Below are positions 38,920-48,967 of a DNA stretch of 64,000 nucleotides, one piece after another. Source of the stretch: Acidovorax sp. NCPPB 3576 (lineage in GTDB: Bacteria; Pseudomonadota; Gammaproteobacteria; Burkholderiales; Burkholderiaceae_C); contig NZ_CP097267.1 in NCBI RefSeq assembly GCF_028473605.1, positions 2,286,501 through 2,350,500 on the forward strand, written 5' to 3'. Within the stretch, counting starts at the first letter, position 1; the number at the start of each line of letters is the position of its first letter. Made by a program: the position numbers and the translations under genes. The notes beneath the pieces are model-generated. The model was not told where the DNA came from, did not search any database, and saw only the letters and a program-made list of their open reading frames with translations.

Positions 38920-40953
38920 TTACGCTTCGTTGGCTTGAGATTCGAGGGCCTCCACCTCGGATGAAATTTCCAGCCAGCGTTCTTCGAGCCGGTCGGTTTC
39001 ATCGGTGCACGCTTTCAGTCGACGGCCGTTTTCGGCGATTTCGGCGGACGGCAGTGACTGGGTCAGGCGTTCCTCGATCTGGCCCTTTTCGGTCGTCAGT
39101 GCGGCCAATCGTTGATTGATCTGTTCGAGTTCGCGTTTCAGAGGGCGTGTTTTCTCGGTCAGTTGTTGCCGGGCCTGGGCGCCGAGCTTGCGTTGCTCTC
39201 GCGCATCGCGTGCCACGGGCGCTGCAATGGGCGCCGCTGCAGCAGGGGGTGCCGTCGTTGCCGCCACCACGGGCGCGGTCACGGCCACTGCGGGTGCTGA
39301 AGCCGCTGCCGACTCGGCCGCCTTGGCCTGTTCACGCAGGCGCTTGGACTCTTCGAGCAGATAGCGCTGGTAGTCGTCCAGGTCGCCGTCGAAGGGTCCG
39401 ACCACGCCGCGTCCCACCAGCCAGAATTCGTCGCAGACCGCGCGCAGCAGCGCCCGGTCATGGCTGACCAGCATCACGGTGCCCTCGAACTCGTTGAGCG
39501 CCATGGACAATGCCTCGCGCGTCGCCAAATCCAGGTGGTTGGTGGGTTCGTCCAGCAGCAGCAGGTTGGGGCGCTGCCAGACGATCATCGCCAGCACCAG
39601 ACGGGCCTTCTCGCCACCGCTCATGGTGCCAACCGACTGCTTGACCATGTCGCCGGAGAAGTTGAAGCTGCCCAGGTAGCTGCGCAGGTCCTGCTCGCGG
39701 CTGGGTTCGCGGGCGCTGGCGCCCATTTCCCTGGCCAGGCGGATCATGTGCTCCAGCGGATTGTCGGCGGGCCGAAGCACGTCCAGCTCCTGCTGCGCGA
39801 AATAGCCGATCGACAAGCCCTTGCCCTCGATGACCGAGCCGGCCAGCGGCTTCATCTCGCGCGCGATGGTCTTGACCAGCGTGGACTTGCCCTGGCCGTT
39901 GGCGCCCAGAATGCCGATGCGCTGGCCTGCCAGCACGGAGCGGCTCACGTGCCGCAGGATGGTCGTCGGCTCGCCTTCGTCGGGCGTGTAGCCGAACGAT
40001 GCGTCGCTGATCGCCAGCATGGGGTTGGGCAGGTTGACGGGCTCCTTGAACTCGAAGGTGAACTCCGCCTCGGCCAGCAGCGGCGCGATCTTTTCCATGC
40101 GCTCCAGCGCCTTGACGCGGCTCTGCGCCTGTTTGGCCTTGCTGGCCTTGGCCTTGAAACGGTCGATGAACTTCTGCAAGTGGGCGATCTTGTCCTGCTG
40201 CTTGGCGAACGAGGCCTGCTGCAGCTCGATCTGCTGCGCGCGCAGTTCCTCGAAGCGGCTGTAATTGCCGCCGAAGCGGTTCAACTGCGCGTTCTCGATC
40301 TGCAGCGTGACGTTGGTGATCGCATCGAGGAATTCGCGGTCATGGCTGATCACGATCAGCGTGCCGGCGTAGCGCTTGAGCCAGGCCTCCAGCCACACCA
40401 GTGCATCCAAGTCCAAGTGATTGGTGGGCTCGTCGAGCAGCAGCAGGTCGCTGGGGCTCATCAGCGCGCGCGCCAGTTGCAGGCGCATGCGCCAGCCGCC
40501 CGAGAAGCTGTTCACTGGGTGTTCCAGTTCGGACACGCGGAACCCCAGGCCCAGGATCAGCGCCTGGGCGCGCGGCACGGCGTCGTGGTCGCCGGCATCG
40601 GCCAGGTCGGAATAGGCATGCGCGATGGCCATGCCGTCTTCGTCCTGCTCGGCGCGGGTCAGCGCCTGGCGCAGTTCGGCCAGCCGGGTGTCGCCGTTCA
40701 GCACGAATTCGGTGGCCGACTCCGAGGTCTCGGGCATGTTCTGCGCGACCTGGGCCATGCGCCACTGGGGCGGCACGAAGAAGTCGCCGCCGTCTTCGTG
40801 CAGCGTGCGGTTGAGCAGAGCGAAGAGGCTGGATTTGCCCGCGCCGTTGCGTCCGACCAGGCCCACGTTCTCTCCGGGGTTGATGGTGACGGAGACGCGG
40901 TCGAGCAGGACCTTCGCGCTGCGGCGCAAGGTGACGTTTTTGAGTGTGATCAT
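38920..40953 (-). CDS. ABC-F family ATPase (YheS/Uup-like translation factor)
   Basis: This 677-residue soluble protein has two ABC domains and no membrane spans, as in ribosome-acting ABC-F factors. The first domain has GRNGAGKSSLF, FSGGWRMRLQLARAL and LLLDEPTNHLDLD; the second has GANGQGKSTLV, MSGGEKARLVLAMIV and a second DEPTNHLD. A charged linker (AKASKAKQAQSRVKALERM) joins them, and an Ala/Pro-rich stretch leads into a C-terminal coiled coil. Length and linker fit YheS more than Uup or EttA, but the subfamily is inferred. ATG 40953 gives the standard MITLKNVTLRRSAKVLL. prmB lies 145 bases upstream on the same strand. Confidence 0.92.
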   Translation of the reverse strand: MITLKNVTLRRSAKVLLDRVSVTINPGENVGLVGRNGAGKSSLFALLNRTLHEDGGDFFVPPQWRMAQVAQNMPETSESATEFVLNGDTRLAELRQALTRAEQDEDGMAIAHAYSDLADAGDHDAVPRAQALILGLGFRVSELEHPVNSFSGGWRMRLQLARALMSPSDLLLLDEPTNHLDLDALVWLEAWLKRYAGTLIVISHDREFLDAITNVTLQIENAQLNRFGGNYSRFEELRAQQIELQQASFAKQQDKIAHLQKFIDRFKAKASKAKQAQSRVKALERMEKIAPLLAEAEFTFEFKEPVNLPNPMLAISDASFGYTPDEGEPTTILRHVSRSVLAGQRIGILGANGQGKSTLVKTIAREMKPLAGSVIEGKGLSIGYFAQQELDVLRPADNPLEHMIRLAREMGASAREPSREQDLRSYLGSFNFSGDMVKQSVGTMSGGEKARLVLAMIVWQRPNLLLLDEPTNHLDLATREALSMALNEFEGTVMLVSHDRALLRAVCDEFWLVGRGVVGPFDGDLDDYQRYLLEESKRLREQAKAAESAAASAPAVAVTAPVVAATTAPPAAAAPIAAPVARDAREQRKLGAQARQQLTEKTRPLKRELEQINQRLAALTTEKGQIEERLTQSLPSAEIAENGRRLKACTDETDRLEERWLEISSEVEALESQANEA

Positions 40954-41098
40954 CGATAAAAGCCAGCAAGGGTGTTCAAAAGAAACACCCGGAGAAAAAT
41001 CCAAGGGCCCGGCGGCAGCCGTGGCCCGGCGCGTGCCACCCGGGGCGGCATGCGCGAAAGGGTGGGGCGCACGGGCGGCCCCGGTCAGCGCGCTGAAA

Positions 41099-42046
41099 TC
41101 AGGTCGGGTGTGCCACCAAAGCCTCGCGGGTGATGAGCAGCACCTGGTCTTCGCCTGCGCTGGTGTCGAGCCAGAATACGGGAAGTTCCGGAAATGCCGC
41201 CTCGAAATGGTGGCGCTCGTTGCCGATCTCCAGCACCAGCACGCCGTCTTCGGTCATGCAGCCGGGCGCCTGGGCGAGCAGGCGGCGCACGAAGTCCATG
41301 CCATCCGTGCCACCCGCGAGCGCCAGTGCGGGCTCGGCGCGGTACTCCTGGGGCAGCGCGGCCATGCTCTGCGCATTCACGTAGGGGGGATTGCAAAGAA
41401 TCAGGTCCCACGGGCCGGGCACGGCGTCCAATCCATCCGACAGCTGCAGGGCCACGCGGTCCTGCAGGCCATGCTTGTCCACATTGATGCGGGCCACGGC
41501 CAGCGCGTCGGGCGAGAGGTCGGCCCCGGTGATCTGCACGTCCGGATAGACCATGGCCGCCAGGATGGCCAGGCTGCCGTTGCCAGTGCACAGGTCCAGC
41601 ACGGCGCGCGTCTGCTCTCCCAGAAAACCGTCGATGCCGCCGTCCACTGGCGGATTCACCAGCAGCTCGGCAATGAAGCTGCGCGGCACGATGGCCCGCT
41701 CGTCCACATAAAACGGCACACCTTGCAGCCACGCTTCGCGCGTCAGATAGGCCGCGGGCTTGCGGGTGGCGATGCGTTCTTCGAACAGTGCGGCCACCTG
41801 GGCCTGATCGGCGGCGGCAACGGCGCGGGCGGAGACGGGCTCCAGGCCATCGTCCAGCGGCTCGTCCAGGGGAATGCCCAGGCGCCACAGCACCAGCCAC
41901 ACGGCCTCGTCGCGCGCATTGGTGGTGCCGTGCCCGAAGGCCACGCCCGAGGCCTGCAGCCGCGCGGTGCCGGAGGCGATGAGGTCACCGACCGTGCCGC
42001 CGTGCACCACCACAGCATGGGCAGCGGATTGCGAACCCATGCTCAT
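41099..42046 (-). CDS. prmB: Ribosomal protein uL3 glutamine N5-methyltransferase
   Basis: This 315-residue SAM-dependent methyltransferase has the glutamine-methylating NPPY motif ([17 protein letters not shown]), a SAM loop ([14 protein letters not shown]) and the acidic loop [14 protein letters not shown]. PrmB differs from PrmC by the AERF...[10 protein letters not shown]-type segment preceding the SAM loop; here [12 protein letters not shown] is present. It modifies a glutamine of ribosomal protein L3. The start codon overlaps the dapE stop (ATGA), indicating translational coupling. A second in-frame ATG lies six bases further in. Confidence 0.92.
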   Translation of the reverse strand: MSMGSQSAAHAVVVHGGTVGDLIASGTARLQASGVAFGHGTTNARDEAVWLVLWRLGIPLDEPLDDGLEPVSARAVAAADQAQVAALFEERIATRKPAAYLTREAWLQGVPFYVDERAIVPRSFIAELLVNPPVDGGIDGFLGEQTRAVLDLCTGNGSLAILAAMVYPDVQITGADLSPDALAVARINVDKHGLQDRVALQLSDGLDAVPGPWDLILCNPPYVNAQSMAALPQEYRAEPALALAGGTDGMDFVRRLLAQAPGCMTEDGVLVLEIGNERHHFEAAFPELPVFWLDTSAGEDQVLLITREALVAHPT

Positions 42047-43218
42047 GCGGCCGCCTGTGCGTTCAGATGCTCGAGCGTGCGGCGGTAGATGTTCTTCAGC
42101 GGCTCGATGTCGGCCACGACCACGTGCTCGTCGATCTTGTGGATGGTGGCGTTAGGGGGGCCCAGTTCGATCACCTGCGGGCAGATCTGGGCGATGAAGC
42201 GCCCGTCGCTGGTGCCGCCGGTGGTGGACAGCTCGGTGGCCAGGCCTGTTTCATCCAGGACTGCCTGCTGCACGGCCCGCACCAGTTCGCCGGGCTCCGT
42301 GAGAAACGGCTGGCCGCCCAGCGTCCAGGAAAGGCCGTATTCGAGGCCATGGCGGTCCAGCAGCGCATGTACGCGCTGTTTCAGGCCCTCGGCCGTCGAT
42401 TCGGTGGAAAAGCGGAAGTTGAAGTCGATCACCACCGCGCCCGGGATGACGTTGGTCGCGCCCGTGCCGCCGTGCATGTTGCTGATCTGCCAGCTGGTGG
42501 GCGGGAAGAAGGTGTTGCCCTCGTCCCAGCGGATGGCGGCCAGTTCCGCCAGCGCCGGCAGGGCCTGGTGGATGGGGTTGCGCGCCAGTTGCGGGTAGGC
42601 GATGTGCCCCTGCACGCCCCGCACGGTGAGCCGCCCGCTCAAGGTGCCGCGGCGGCCGTTCTTGATCATGTCGCCGGTCTTCTCGACCGAAGTGGGTTCA
42701 CCCACGATGCAGTAGTGCAGCGCCTCGCCGCGTTCGCGCAGCCGATCGACCACGACCTTGGTGCCGTCCACCGAGGGGCCCTCTTCGTCGCTGGTGAGCA
42801 GGAACGCGATCTGCAGGTCCGGCTCGGGCGTGGCCGCCAGAAACTCTTCCACGGCCACGACGAATGCGGCGATCGACGTCTTCATATCGCTTGCGCCGCG
42901 GCCGTAGAGCTTGCCGCCCCGGTGCATGGGGGTGAAGGGATCGCTGCCCCATTGCTCCACCGGGCCGGTGGGCACCACATCGGTGTGGCCGGCGAATGCT
43001 ACTGTTTTAATAGCATCACGCCCTAGTATCGATTGCGCTGCGGGCCGTTTTGCCCACAAATTGCTGACCCGGAAATCCTGCGGCCCGCTGTCCATGCGTT
43101 CGCATTCGAAGCCGAGCGGCCGCAGGCGGTCGGCCAGCAGCTCCAGGCAGCCCGCGTCGTTGGGGGTGATGGAGGGGCGGGCAATGAGCTGTTCGGCCAG
43201 GTGCAGGGTTCGGGACAT
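42043..43218 (-). CDS. dapE: Succinyl-diaminopimelate desuccinylase
   Basis: DapE hydrolyses N-succinyl-LL-diaminopimelate in lysine and peptidoglycan precursor synthesis. This 391-residue M20-type enzyme has the metal ligand His78 and Asp80 in [27 protein letters not shown], catalytic glutamates in [14 protein letters not shown], and [10 protein letters not shown] followed by a late histidine. Residues ~58-73 ([16 protein letters not shown]) are an insert encoded by an antisense palindromic element, ending about five residues before His78. It is coupled to prmB downstream and forms part of a dapC-dapD-pilU-dapE series. Confidence 0.97.
   Translation of the reverse strand: MSRTLHLAEQLIARPSITPNDAGCLELLADRLRPLGFECERMDSGPQDFRVSNLWAKRPAAQSILGRDAIKTVAFAGHTDVVPTGPVEQWGSDPFTPMHRGGKLYGRGASDMKTSIAAFVVAVEEFLAATPEPDLQIAFLLTSDEEGPSVDGTKVVVDRLRERGEALHYCIVGEPTSVEKTGDMIKNGRRGTLSGRLTVRGVQGHIAYPQLARNPIHQALPALAELAAIRWDEGNTFFPPTSWQISNMHGGTGATNVIPGAVVIDFNFRFSTESTAEGLKQRVHALLDRHGLEYGLSWTLGGQPFLTEPGELVRAVQQAVLDETGLATELSTTGGTSDGRFIAQICPQVIELGPPNATIHKIDEHVVVADIEPLKNIYRRTLEHLNAQAAA
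42998..43055 (+). repeat. Palindromic element inside the dapE coding region (antisense, in frame)
   Basis: The arm GCTACTGTTTTAATAGC (42998-43014) is followed by ATCACGCCCTAGTATCGATT, GCGCTGCGGGCC and a GTTTTGCCC tail, a full-length copy. dapE is on the minus strand, so the element is antisense to it, as in ligA and pgeF. No stop codon arises in the dapE frame. Confidence 0.9.
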
Positions 43219-43257
43219 CGTGTGGGCAGGCGGTTCGGACGAAAGAGGGCGGGCAGG

Positions 43258-44418
43258 TCAGGACGGCTTGACGTCCAGCACGATCTCGGTAAAGGACGGC
43301 TGGTCTTCCTCTTCCCGCGCGGCCTCGCTCTGGGCTTTGGCGTTCTTGGAGGCCAGGGAGAAATCGTTTTGCAGGCGCCACATCAGATTGGTGGGCGAAT
43401 CGGCATAGGCCATGCCTTCCTTGCGGTCGATGCGGCCTTCCAGGATGAGCTGGGCCAGCGCCTCCTCGAACGTCTGCGAGCCTTCGGCCATGGACTTTTC
43501 CATGGCTTCGCGCACGCCGGAAAAATCACCCTTCTCGATCAGGTCGCCCACCAGCTTGGTGTTGAGCATGACCTCGACGGCGGGGACCCGCTCGCCGGCC
43601 GGGGTGCGCACCAGGCGCTGCGACACGATGGCTTTCAGCGCCGAGCCCAGGTCGCCCAGCATGGTGGGGCGCACCTCGACGGGGTAGAAGCTCAAAATCC
43701 GGTTGAGCGCGTGGTAGCTGTTGTTGCCGTGCAGCGTGGCCAGGCACAGGTGCCCGGATTGCGCGTATGCGATGGCGGCGGACATGGTCTCGCGGTCGCG
43801 GATTTCGCCGATCAAAATCACATCGGGTGCCTGGCGCAGGGCGTTTTTCAGGGCGATCTGCAGCGACTGCGTGTCGGCCCCGATCTCGCGCTGGTTCACG
43901 ATCGACTTCTTGTTGCGGAACTGGTATTCCACCGGGTCTTCCACGGTCAGGATGTGGCCGGTGAGCTGCTCGTTGCGGCTGTCGATCATCGACGCGAGCG
44001 TGGTGCTCTTGCCCGAGCCCGTGGCCCCCACGACCAGCAGCAGCCCGCGTTTTTCGAGGATGAGGTCGCTCAGCACAGGCGGCAGGTTCAGCGTGGCCAG
44101 CGGCGGAATGTGCTGGGCGATGAAGCGGATCACCACCGCGTAGCTGCCGCGCTGGCGCATCGCGCTCACCCGGAAGCGCCCGACCCCGGTGAGCGGCACG
44201 CCCATGTTGAGCTCGCCGGTTTCCTCCAGCTCCTCGATGCGGTCGGGCGGAACGATCTCGGCCAGCAGGTTCTTCGGCGCGTCGGCCGGCAGCACCTGCG
44301 TGTTGATCGGCACGCACTCGCCGTTGATCTTGATCAGCGCCGGCGCGTTGGCCGACAGGTACACGTCCGACGCCCGCTTTTCGGCCATCAGTCGAAGAAT
44401 CCGTTCCATCGTGCTCAT
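43258..44418 (-). CDS. pilU: Type IV pilus retraction ATPase PilU
   Basis: This 386-residue secretion ATPase has Walker A GATGSGKSTTL, the Asp box (GHILTVEDPVEYQF), Walker B LIGEIRDRETMSAAI and the His box HLCLATLHGNNSYHALNR. The N-terminus MERILRLMAEKRASDVYLSANAPALIKING and the extended C-terminal tail (FSLASKNAKAQSEAAREEED) fit PilU rather than PilT, which is ~345 residues. PilU assists PilT in retracting type IV pili. No other pil gene is adjacent; it lies between dapE and dapD on the same strand, with 39- and 82-base gaps. GAGAAG lies before the ATG. Confidence 0.92.
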   Translation of the reverse strand: MSTMERILRLMAEKRASDVYLSANAPALIKINGECVPINTQVLPADAPKNLLAEIVPPDRIEELEETGELNMGVPLTGVGRFRVSAMRQRGSYAVVIRFIAQHIPPLATLNLPPVLSDLILEKRGLLLVVGATGSGKSTTLASMIDSRNEQLTGHILTVEDPVEYQFRNKKSIVNQREIGADTQSLQIALKNALRQAPDVILIGEIRDRETMSAAIAYAQSGHLCLATLHGNNSYHALNRILSFYPVEVRPTMLGDLGSALKAIVSQRLVRTPAGERVPAVEVMLNTKLVGDLIEKGDFSGVREAMEKSMAEGSQTFEEALAQLILEGRIDRKEGMAYADSPTNLMWRLQNDFSLASKNAKAQSEAAREEEDQPSFTEIVLDVKPS

Positions 44419-44500
44419 GGGGACTTCTCTTTCGTTCGTCGAGTGCGGGTGGCGGGTGAGGCGGATCGGATGGATCTCGGGCAGTGCGGCGTGCGGCGCC

Positions 44501-45325
44501 TTAATCGCGCAGCAGGTCGTTCAGGCTGGTGGTGGAGCGGGTCTTGGCGTCCACCTTCTTGACGATGATGGCGGCGTACATGCTGTAGCGGCCATTGTCC
44601 TTGGGCAGGCTGCCGCTCACCACGACCGAGCCGGCCGGCACGCGGCCGAAGCTCGTCTCGCCAGTGGCGCGGTCATAGATGGGGGTGCTCTGGCCGATGT
44701 ACACGCCCATCGAGATGACGGAGTTCTCTTCGACGATCACGCCTTCGACGATTTCCGAGCGTGCACCGATGAAGCAGTTGTCCTCGATGATGGTCGGGTT
44801 GGCTTGCAGCGGCTCCAGCACGCCGCCCAGGCCCACGCCGCCGGACAGGTGCACGTTCTTGCCTACCTGGGCGCAGCTGCCCACGGTGGCCCAGGTATCG
44901 ACCATGGTGCCTTCGTCCACATAGGCGCCGATGTTCACGTAGCTGGGCATCAGGATGGCTCCCTTGGCGATGTAGCTGCCGCGGCGCGCCACGGCGGGGG
45001 GCACCACGCGCACGCCGGTGGCGGCCATTTCCTGGGCCGACAGGTGGCCGAACTTCGTGGGCACCTTGTCGTAGAAGCCCAGCTCGCCGGCCTTCATGAT
45101 TTCGTTGTCCTTCAGGCGGAACGACAGCAGCACGGCCTTCTTGATCCACTGGTGCACCGTCCACTGGCCGACGCCTTCGCGGGTGGCCACGCGCAGCTTG
45201 CCGTTGTTCAGCTCGGCGATCACGTGTTCCACGGCGTCCTTCACCTCCTTGGGGGCCGCGGCGGGCGAGAGGCTGGCGCGGTTGTCCCAGGCGTTGTCGA
45301 TGAGGGTCTGAAGTTGTTGGGTCAT
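44501..45325 (-). CDS. dapD: 2,3,4,5-tetrahydropyridine-2,6-dicarboxylate N-succinyltransferase
   Basis: DapD adds succinyl from succinyl-CoA to tetrahydrodipicolinate in diaminopimelate synthesis. This 274-residue protein has the N-terminal helical domain ([17 protein letters not shown]) and a left-handed beta-helix of hexapeptide repeats ([34 protein letters not shown] and [21 protein letters not shown]). [22 protein letters not shown] is a family signature. It is nine bases after dapC, so the two are co-transcribed; length is exactly that of the family. Confidence 0.97.
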   Translation of the reverse strand: MTQQLQTLIDNAWDNRASLSPAAAPKEVKDAVEHVIAELNNGKLRVATREGVGQWTVHQWIKKAVLLSFRLKDNEIMKAGELGFYDKVPTKFGHLSAQEMAATGVRVVPPAVARRGSYIAKGAILMPSYVNIGAYVDEGTMVDTWATVGSCAQVGKNVHLSGGVGLGGVLEPLQANPTIIEDNCFIGARSEIVEGVIVEENSVISMGVYIGQSTPIYDRATGETSFGRVPAGSVVVSGSLPKDNGRYSMYAAIIVKKVDAKTRSTTSLNDLLRD

Positions 45326-45333
45326 GGGTCGGT

Positions 45334-46536
45334 TCAGGGATGGGATTGGATGAATTGCACGATGCGCCGGGCTGCCTCCACGCATTCTTCGGCTTCGGCC
45401 ACGAGGGCCATGCGGATGCGCTGCGCGCCGGGATTGACGCCGCCGGCCTCGCGGGCGAGGTAGCTGCCGGGCAGCACCGTCACATTGTATTGAGCGAGCA
45501 GTTCGCGGGCGAACTCGGCATCGGTCAGGCCGAGGGCGTCTGGCACGCGGGCCCAGAGGTAGAAACCCGCGTCGGGCAGCGCCACGTCCATGACGCTGGC
45601 CAGCAGCGGCGTGACTTCTTCGAACTTGCGCCGGTAGAGCGCGCGGTTGTCGTCCACATGCTGCTCGTCGTTCCAGGCCGCGATGCTCGCGCCCTGCACG
45701 GCCGGGCCCATGGCGCTGCCATGGTAGGTGCGGTAGAGCAGGAAGGCCTGGATGAGCCGGGCGTCGCCCGCCACGAAGCCGCTGCGCAGGCCGGGTACGT
45801 TGCTGCGCTTGGACAGGCTGGTGAAGGCGACCAGGTTGCGGAAGTCGGCACGGCCGAGCCGGGCTGCAGCCTCCAGCCCGCCCAGCGGCGGCTCGTCCCG
45901 GAAATAGATCTCGCTGTAGCACTCGTCCGAAGCGATGACGAAGCCGTGGCGGTCGCTCAGCTCGAAGAGCTTTTTCCACTCCGCCAGCGGCATGACCGCG
46001 CCGGTGGGGTTGCCGGGAGAGCACACGAAGAGCAGTTGCGTGTTCTGCCACACGCTTTCGGGAACGCTGTCCCAGTCCACGGCGAAGTTGCGAGCCGGGT
46101 CGCTGGGAGCGTAGTAGGGCGTTGCGCCCGACAGCAGCGCTGCGCCTTCGTAGATTTGATAGAAGGGATTGGGGCAAACCACCGTTGCGCCCGCGCGCGT
46201 TGGGTCGATGATGGTCTGCGCGAAGGCGAACAGCGCCTCGCGCGATCCGTTGATGGGCAAGACCTGCGTGGCCGCATCCAGCGCCAGGCCATAGCGCCGC
46301 TGCATCCAGTCGGCGCAGGCCTGGCGAAGGCGCAGGTCGCCGGCCGTGGCGGGGTAGCTGGCCAGGCCCGACAGGCTTTGGGTGAGCGCTTCCTTGATGA
46401 AAGCGGGCGTGGGGTGGCGGGGTTCCCCCATGCCGAGGCTGATGGCGCGGTGCGACGCCGGGGGCGTGACCCCCGCGAAGAGCTGTCGCAGCCGCTCGAA
46501 GGGGTAGGGCTGCAGGTGGGAGAGCAGGGGATTCAT
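45334..46536 (-). CDS. dapC: Succinyldiaminopimelate aminotransferase
   Basis: This 400-residue fold-type I PLP aminotransferase should convert N-succinyl-2-amino-6-ketopimelate to the diaminopimelate derivative using glutamate. The PLP lysine is in [15 protein letters not shown], with NPTG ([12 protein letters not shown]), the phosphate loop [13 protein letters not shown] and DECYSEIYF. Neighbouring dapD and, further on, dapE support the DapC assignment over a generic aspartate-type transaminase. The gene begins the minus-strand series; 214 bases separate it from the divergent chemoreceptor gene. Confidence 0.94.
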   Translation of the reverse strand: MNPLLSHLQPYPFERLRQLFAGVTPPASHRAISLGMGEPRHPTPAFIKEALTQSLSGLASYPATAGDLRLRQACADWMQRRYGLALDAATQVLPINGSREALFAFAQTIIDPTRAGATVVCPNPFYQIYEGAALLSGATPYYAPSDPARNFAVDWDSVPESVWQNTQLLFVCSPGNPTGAVMPLAEWKKLFELSDRHGFVIASDECYSEIYFRDEPPLGGLEAAARLGRADFRNLVAFTSLSKRSNVPGLRSGFVAGDARLIQAFLLYRTYHGSAMGPAVQGASIAAWNDEQHVDDNRALYRRKFEEVTPLLASVMDVALPDAGFYLWARVPDALGLTDAEFARELLAQYNVTVLPGSYLAREAGGVNPGAQRIRMALVAEAEECVEAARRIVQFIQSHP

Positions 46537-46750
46537 GGGCCGCCATTATGGTGGATGGAGGGCGGCCTTCCGCCGGCTGCGCGCCCGCCCGCGGCGGTAC
46601 TGGCGTGGTGGGACAAAGCGGATGGCTGCCGGCCGGCCCGAGCCGGATTCGTGGCAGGGTGCGGCTTTTTTGCGGCCGGGTGCGTGTCAATCGTGCGTAA
46701 GTCGCACCCTCTAGCATTTGCGCACTAAAAGCGCTTTGGGAGACATCGGA

Positions 46751-48247
46751 ATGGGTTCATTTTCGCCAATGGGGCCGGGGGTGCGGCTGATGCGCCGCTT
46801 GGCTCTGCCCGCCAAGATGGCGCTGCTGTCCGTGAGCGCGCTGGCCTCCCTGCTGGCCGTGGCGCTGGCAACGGACGGGCGGTGGTGGTGGTTCGCCGCC
46901 GGAAGCGTGCTGGTGGCCTACCTGGCGGCTGCGATGCACCGTGGCATGGCGGACGACCTGGCGGTGCTGGCCCATGCCATGGACAGCGCGGCCCGCGGCG
47001 ACCTGGGTGCGCGGCCGCGCATCGCGGGGCGGGACGAGATGGCCCGCCTGGGCGGCCTGCTGGAGCGCATGGTGCTCATGCTGTCCTCGATGGTGGCCGA
47101 CATCCGCAGCAATGCCGCACTGGTGGCCCATGCCGGCGAAAGCCTGGCCTCCGACAACCGGGCCCTGGCCGAGCGCACCGAGCAGCAGGCGGCCAATCTG
47201 GAGCAGACCGCGGCCAGCGTCGAAGAGCTTTCGTCCGCCGTGCAGCAGAACGCCGAAACCGCCCGGTCGGCAGACCAGCAAGCTGCCCAGGTGCGCACGT
47301 CGGTCGATGCCGGCGCGCAGGCCATGGGCCGGGCGGTGCAGTCGGTCGAGGCCATCCAGCAGGGGGCCAGCCGCATGGCGGAGATCACCGCGGTGATCGA
47401 CGGCATCGCCTTCCAGACCAACATCCTGGCGCTGAACGCAGCGGTGGAGGCAGCGCGCGCGGGCGAGCAGGGCCGGGGGTTCGCCGTGGTGGCGTCCGAG
47501 GTGCGCTCCCTGGCCGGCCGCTCGGGCGCGGCGGCGCGGGAGATCCGTGACCTCATCAGCGATTCGGTGCGGCAGGTGGAAACCAGCGCGCAGCTGATCC
47601 GCGCGGCGGGCTCGGGCATCGCCGAGATGGCGGGGGGCGTGCGCAGCGTGGCGGCCAACGTGAGCGAAATCTCGGCCTCCAGCGCCGAGCAGAGCACCGG
47701 CCTGAGCGAAATCAGCGCCGCCGTGCAGCAGCTCGACCAGATCACCCAGCGCAATGCCCAGATGGTGGGGCAGGCCGTGCACCAGGCCGAGGCGCTGGAA
47801 CACCGCGCCTCCACCCTTTCGCGCGCGGTGATGTCGTTCCGCCTGCAGCAAGGCACGGCGGACGAGGCCAAGGCCCTGGTGGAGCGGGCCGCCGCCCTGG
47901 CGCGCACGGCACCGCAGGCCAGCCTGCTGCGAACGCTGACGGACGCGGCCCAGCCCTTCCATGACCGCGACATGTATGTGTTCGCGCTGCGCTCGGACGG
48001 CACCTACCTGGCCTTCGGCGGCAACCCGGCCAAGGTCGGGTCCCGGGTGCAGGACATTCCCGGCATCGACGGCGCCGCGCTGATGGCGTCCATCGCGGGT
48101 CAGGCCGAGCAGGGGCCGGGCTGGGTGGAGTACGACATCACCAATCCCGCCACCGGCCGGGTGCAGACCAAGATGTCTTTCGTGTGCAAAGCCGGGGACA
48201 TCTACCTGGGCTGCGGCGTTTACAAGTCGCTCATCGCGTCGGCCTGA
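46751..48247 (+). CDS. Methyl-accepting chemotaxis protein with C-terminal Cache-like domain
   Basis: This 498-residue receptor has two adjacent spans near the N-terminus ([18 protein letters not shown] and [17 protein letters not shown]) with almost no periplasmic loop, a HAMP-like segment, and the conserved signalling tip [39 protein letters not shown]. After the signalling helices comes an additional ~100-residue domain ([35 protein letters not shown]...WVEYDI) resembling a single Cache sensor, an arrangement reversed from the usual order and placing sensing in the cytoplasm. ATG 46751 is preferred because GGAGA lies just before it. Confidence 0.9.
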   Translation: MGSFSPMGPGVRLMRRLALPAKMALLSVSALASLLAVALATDGRWWWFAAGSVLVAYLAAAMHRGMADDLAVLAHAMDSAARGDLGARPRIAGRDEMARLGGLLERMVLMLSSMVADIRSNAALVAHAGESLASDNRALAERTEQQAANLEQTAASVEELSSAVQQNAETARSADQQAAQVRTSVDAGAQAMGRAVQSVEAIQQGASRMAEITAVIDGIAFQTNILALNAAVEAARAGEQGRGFAVVASEVRSLAGRSGAAAREIRDLISDSVRQVETSAQLIRAAGSGIAEMAGGVRSVAANVSEISASSAEQSTGLSEISAAVQQLDQITQRNAQMVGQAVHQAEALEHRASTLSRAVMSFRLQQGTADEAKALVERAAALARTAPQASLLRTLTDAAQPFHDRDMYVFALRSDGTYLAFGGNPAKVGSRVQDIPGIDGAALMASIAGQAEQGPGWVEYDITNPATGRVQTKMSFVCKAGDIYLGCGVYKSLIASA

Positions 48248-48283
48248 CTGCTTGGCTGCCCGCAAGGGCGCGAGCCGCCCGCG

Positions 48284-48967
48284 TCAGCCCGCAGGGCCGG
48301 TGGAACGCCTGGCGCGGGCGCGCGCCATGGCCGCGGCGATGGCGGCCTGCTTGGCATCGCCGGGCGATGCAGAAGACACCGCCGAGCTTGCCTCGGCGCA
48401 GGCCCCTGCGGGGAGCAGCGCAGGCGGTGCAACCTCCGCCACCTGGGCTTCGCGAGCCAGCCGCTGAGTGCGGGCCACGTAGCGGTCACGCGCATGCCCC
48501 GCTTGCGCCGGGGACCAAGCCTCCCAGCCGGTCGCGCTGCCACTCGCGTTTTCAAGCACGATGCAATCGACCGGGCACACCGGAATGCACAGTTCGCAAC
48601 CCGTGCAGTGGTCCTCGATCACCGTGTGCATCTGTTTGTTGGCGCCCAGGATGGCGTCGGTCGGGCAGGCCTTGAGGCACAGCGTGCAGCCGATGCACCA
48701 GGCCTCGTCGATGAACGCTACGGCGCGCGGCCCCTCGGTTCCATGGTCGGCCGACAGCGGCAGCACGGGCCGCTGCGTCAGGGCGGCCAGACGTTCCACG
48801 CCTTGCGCGCCGCCGGGGGGGCATTGGTTGATGCCGGCCTCGGCGGTGGCCACCGCCAAGGCATAGGCTGCGCAATCGGGGTAGCCGCAGCGGGTGCACT
48901 GCGTCTGCGGGAGCGCCGCGTCGATGCGCGCCGCGAGCGCGCGGACGGCATCCGCGGCGGGGGTCAA
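48284..48967 (-). CDS. RnfB-like electron transport protein (ferredoxin)
   Basis: This 227-residue protein resembles RnfB/RsxB: an Fe-S motif near the N-terminus ([15 protein letters not shown] with a later NQCPPGG) and two 4Fe-4S clusters ([16 protein letters not shown] and [16 protein letters not shown]). The typical N-terminal membrane span of RnfB is absent, and the C-terminal ~80 residues are Ala/Ser-rich, so it is likely a soluble electron carrier. No other rnf genes are present. The apparent start is TTG at 48967, overlapping the phaZ stop codon by four bases, so the pair may be translationally coupled, though a different start cannot be excluded. Confidence 0.88.
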   Translation of the reverse strand: MTPAADAVRALAARIDAALPQTQCTRCGYPDCAAYALAVATAEAGINQCPPGGAQGVERLAALTQRPVLPLSADHGTEGPRAVAFIDEAWCIGCTLCLKACPTDAILGANKQMHTVIEDHCTGCELCIPVCPVDCIVLENASGSATGWEAWSPAQAGHARDRYVARTQRLAREAQVAEVAPPALLPAGACAEASSAVSSASPGDAKQAAIAAAMARARARRSTGPAG

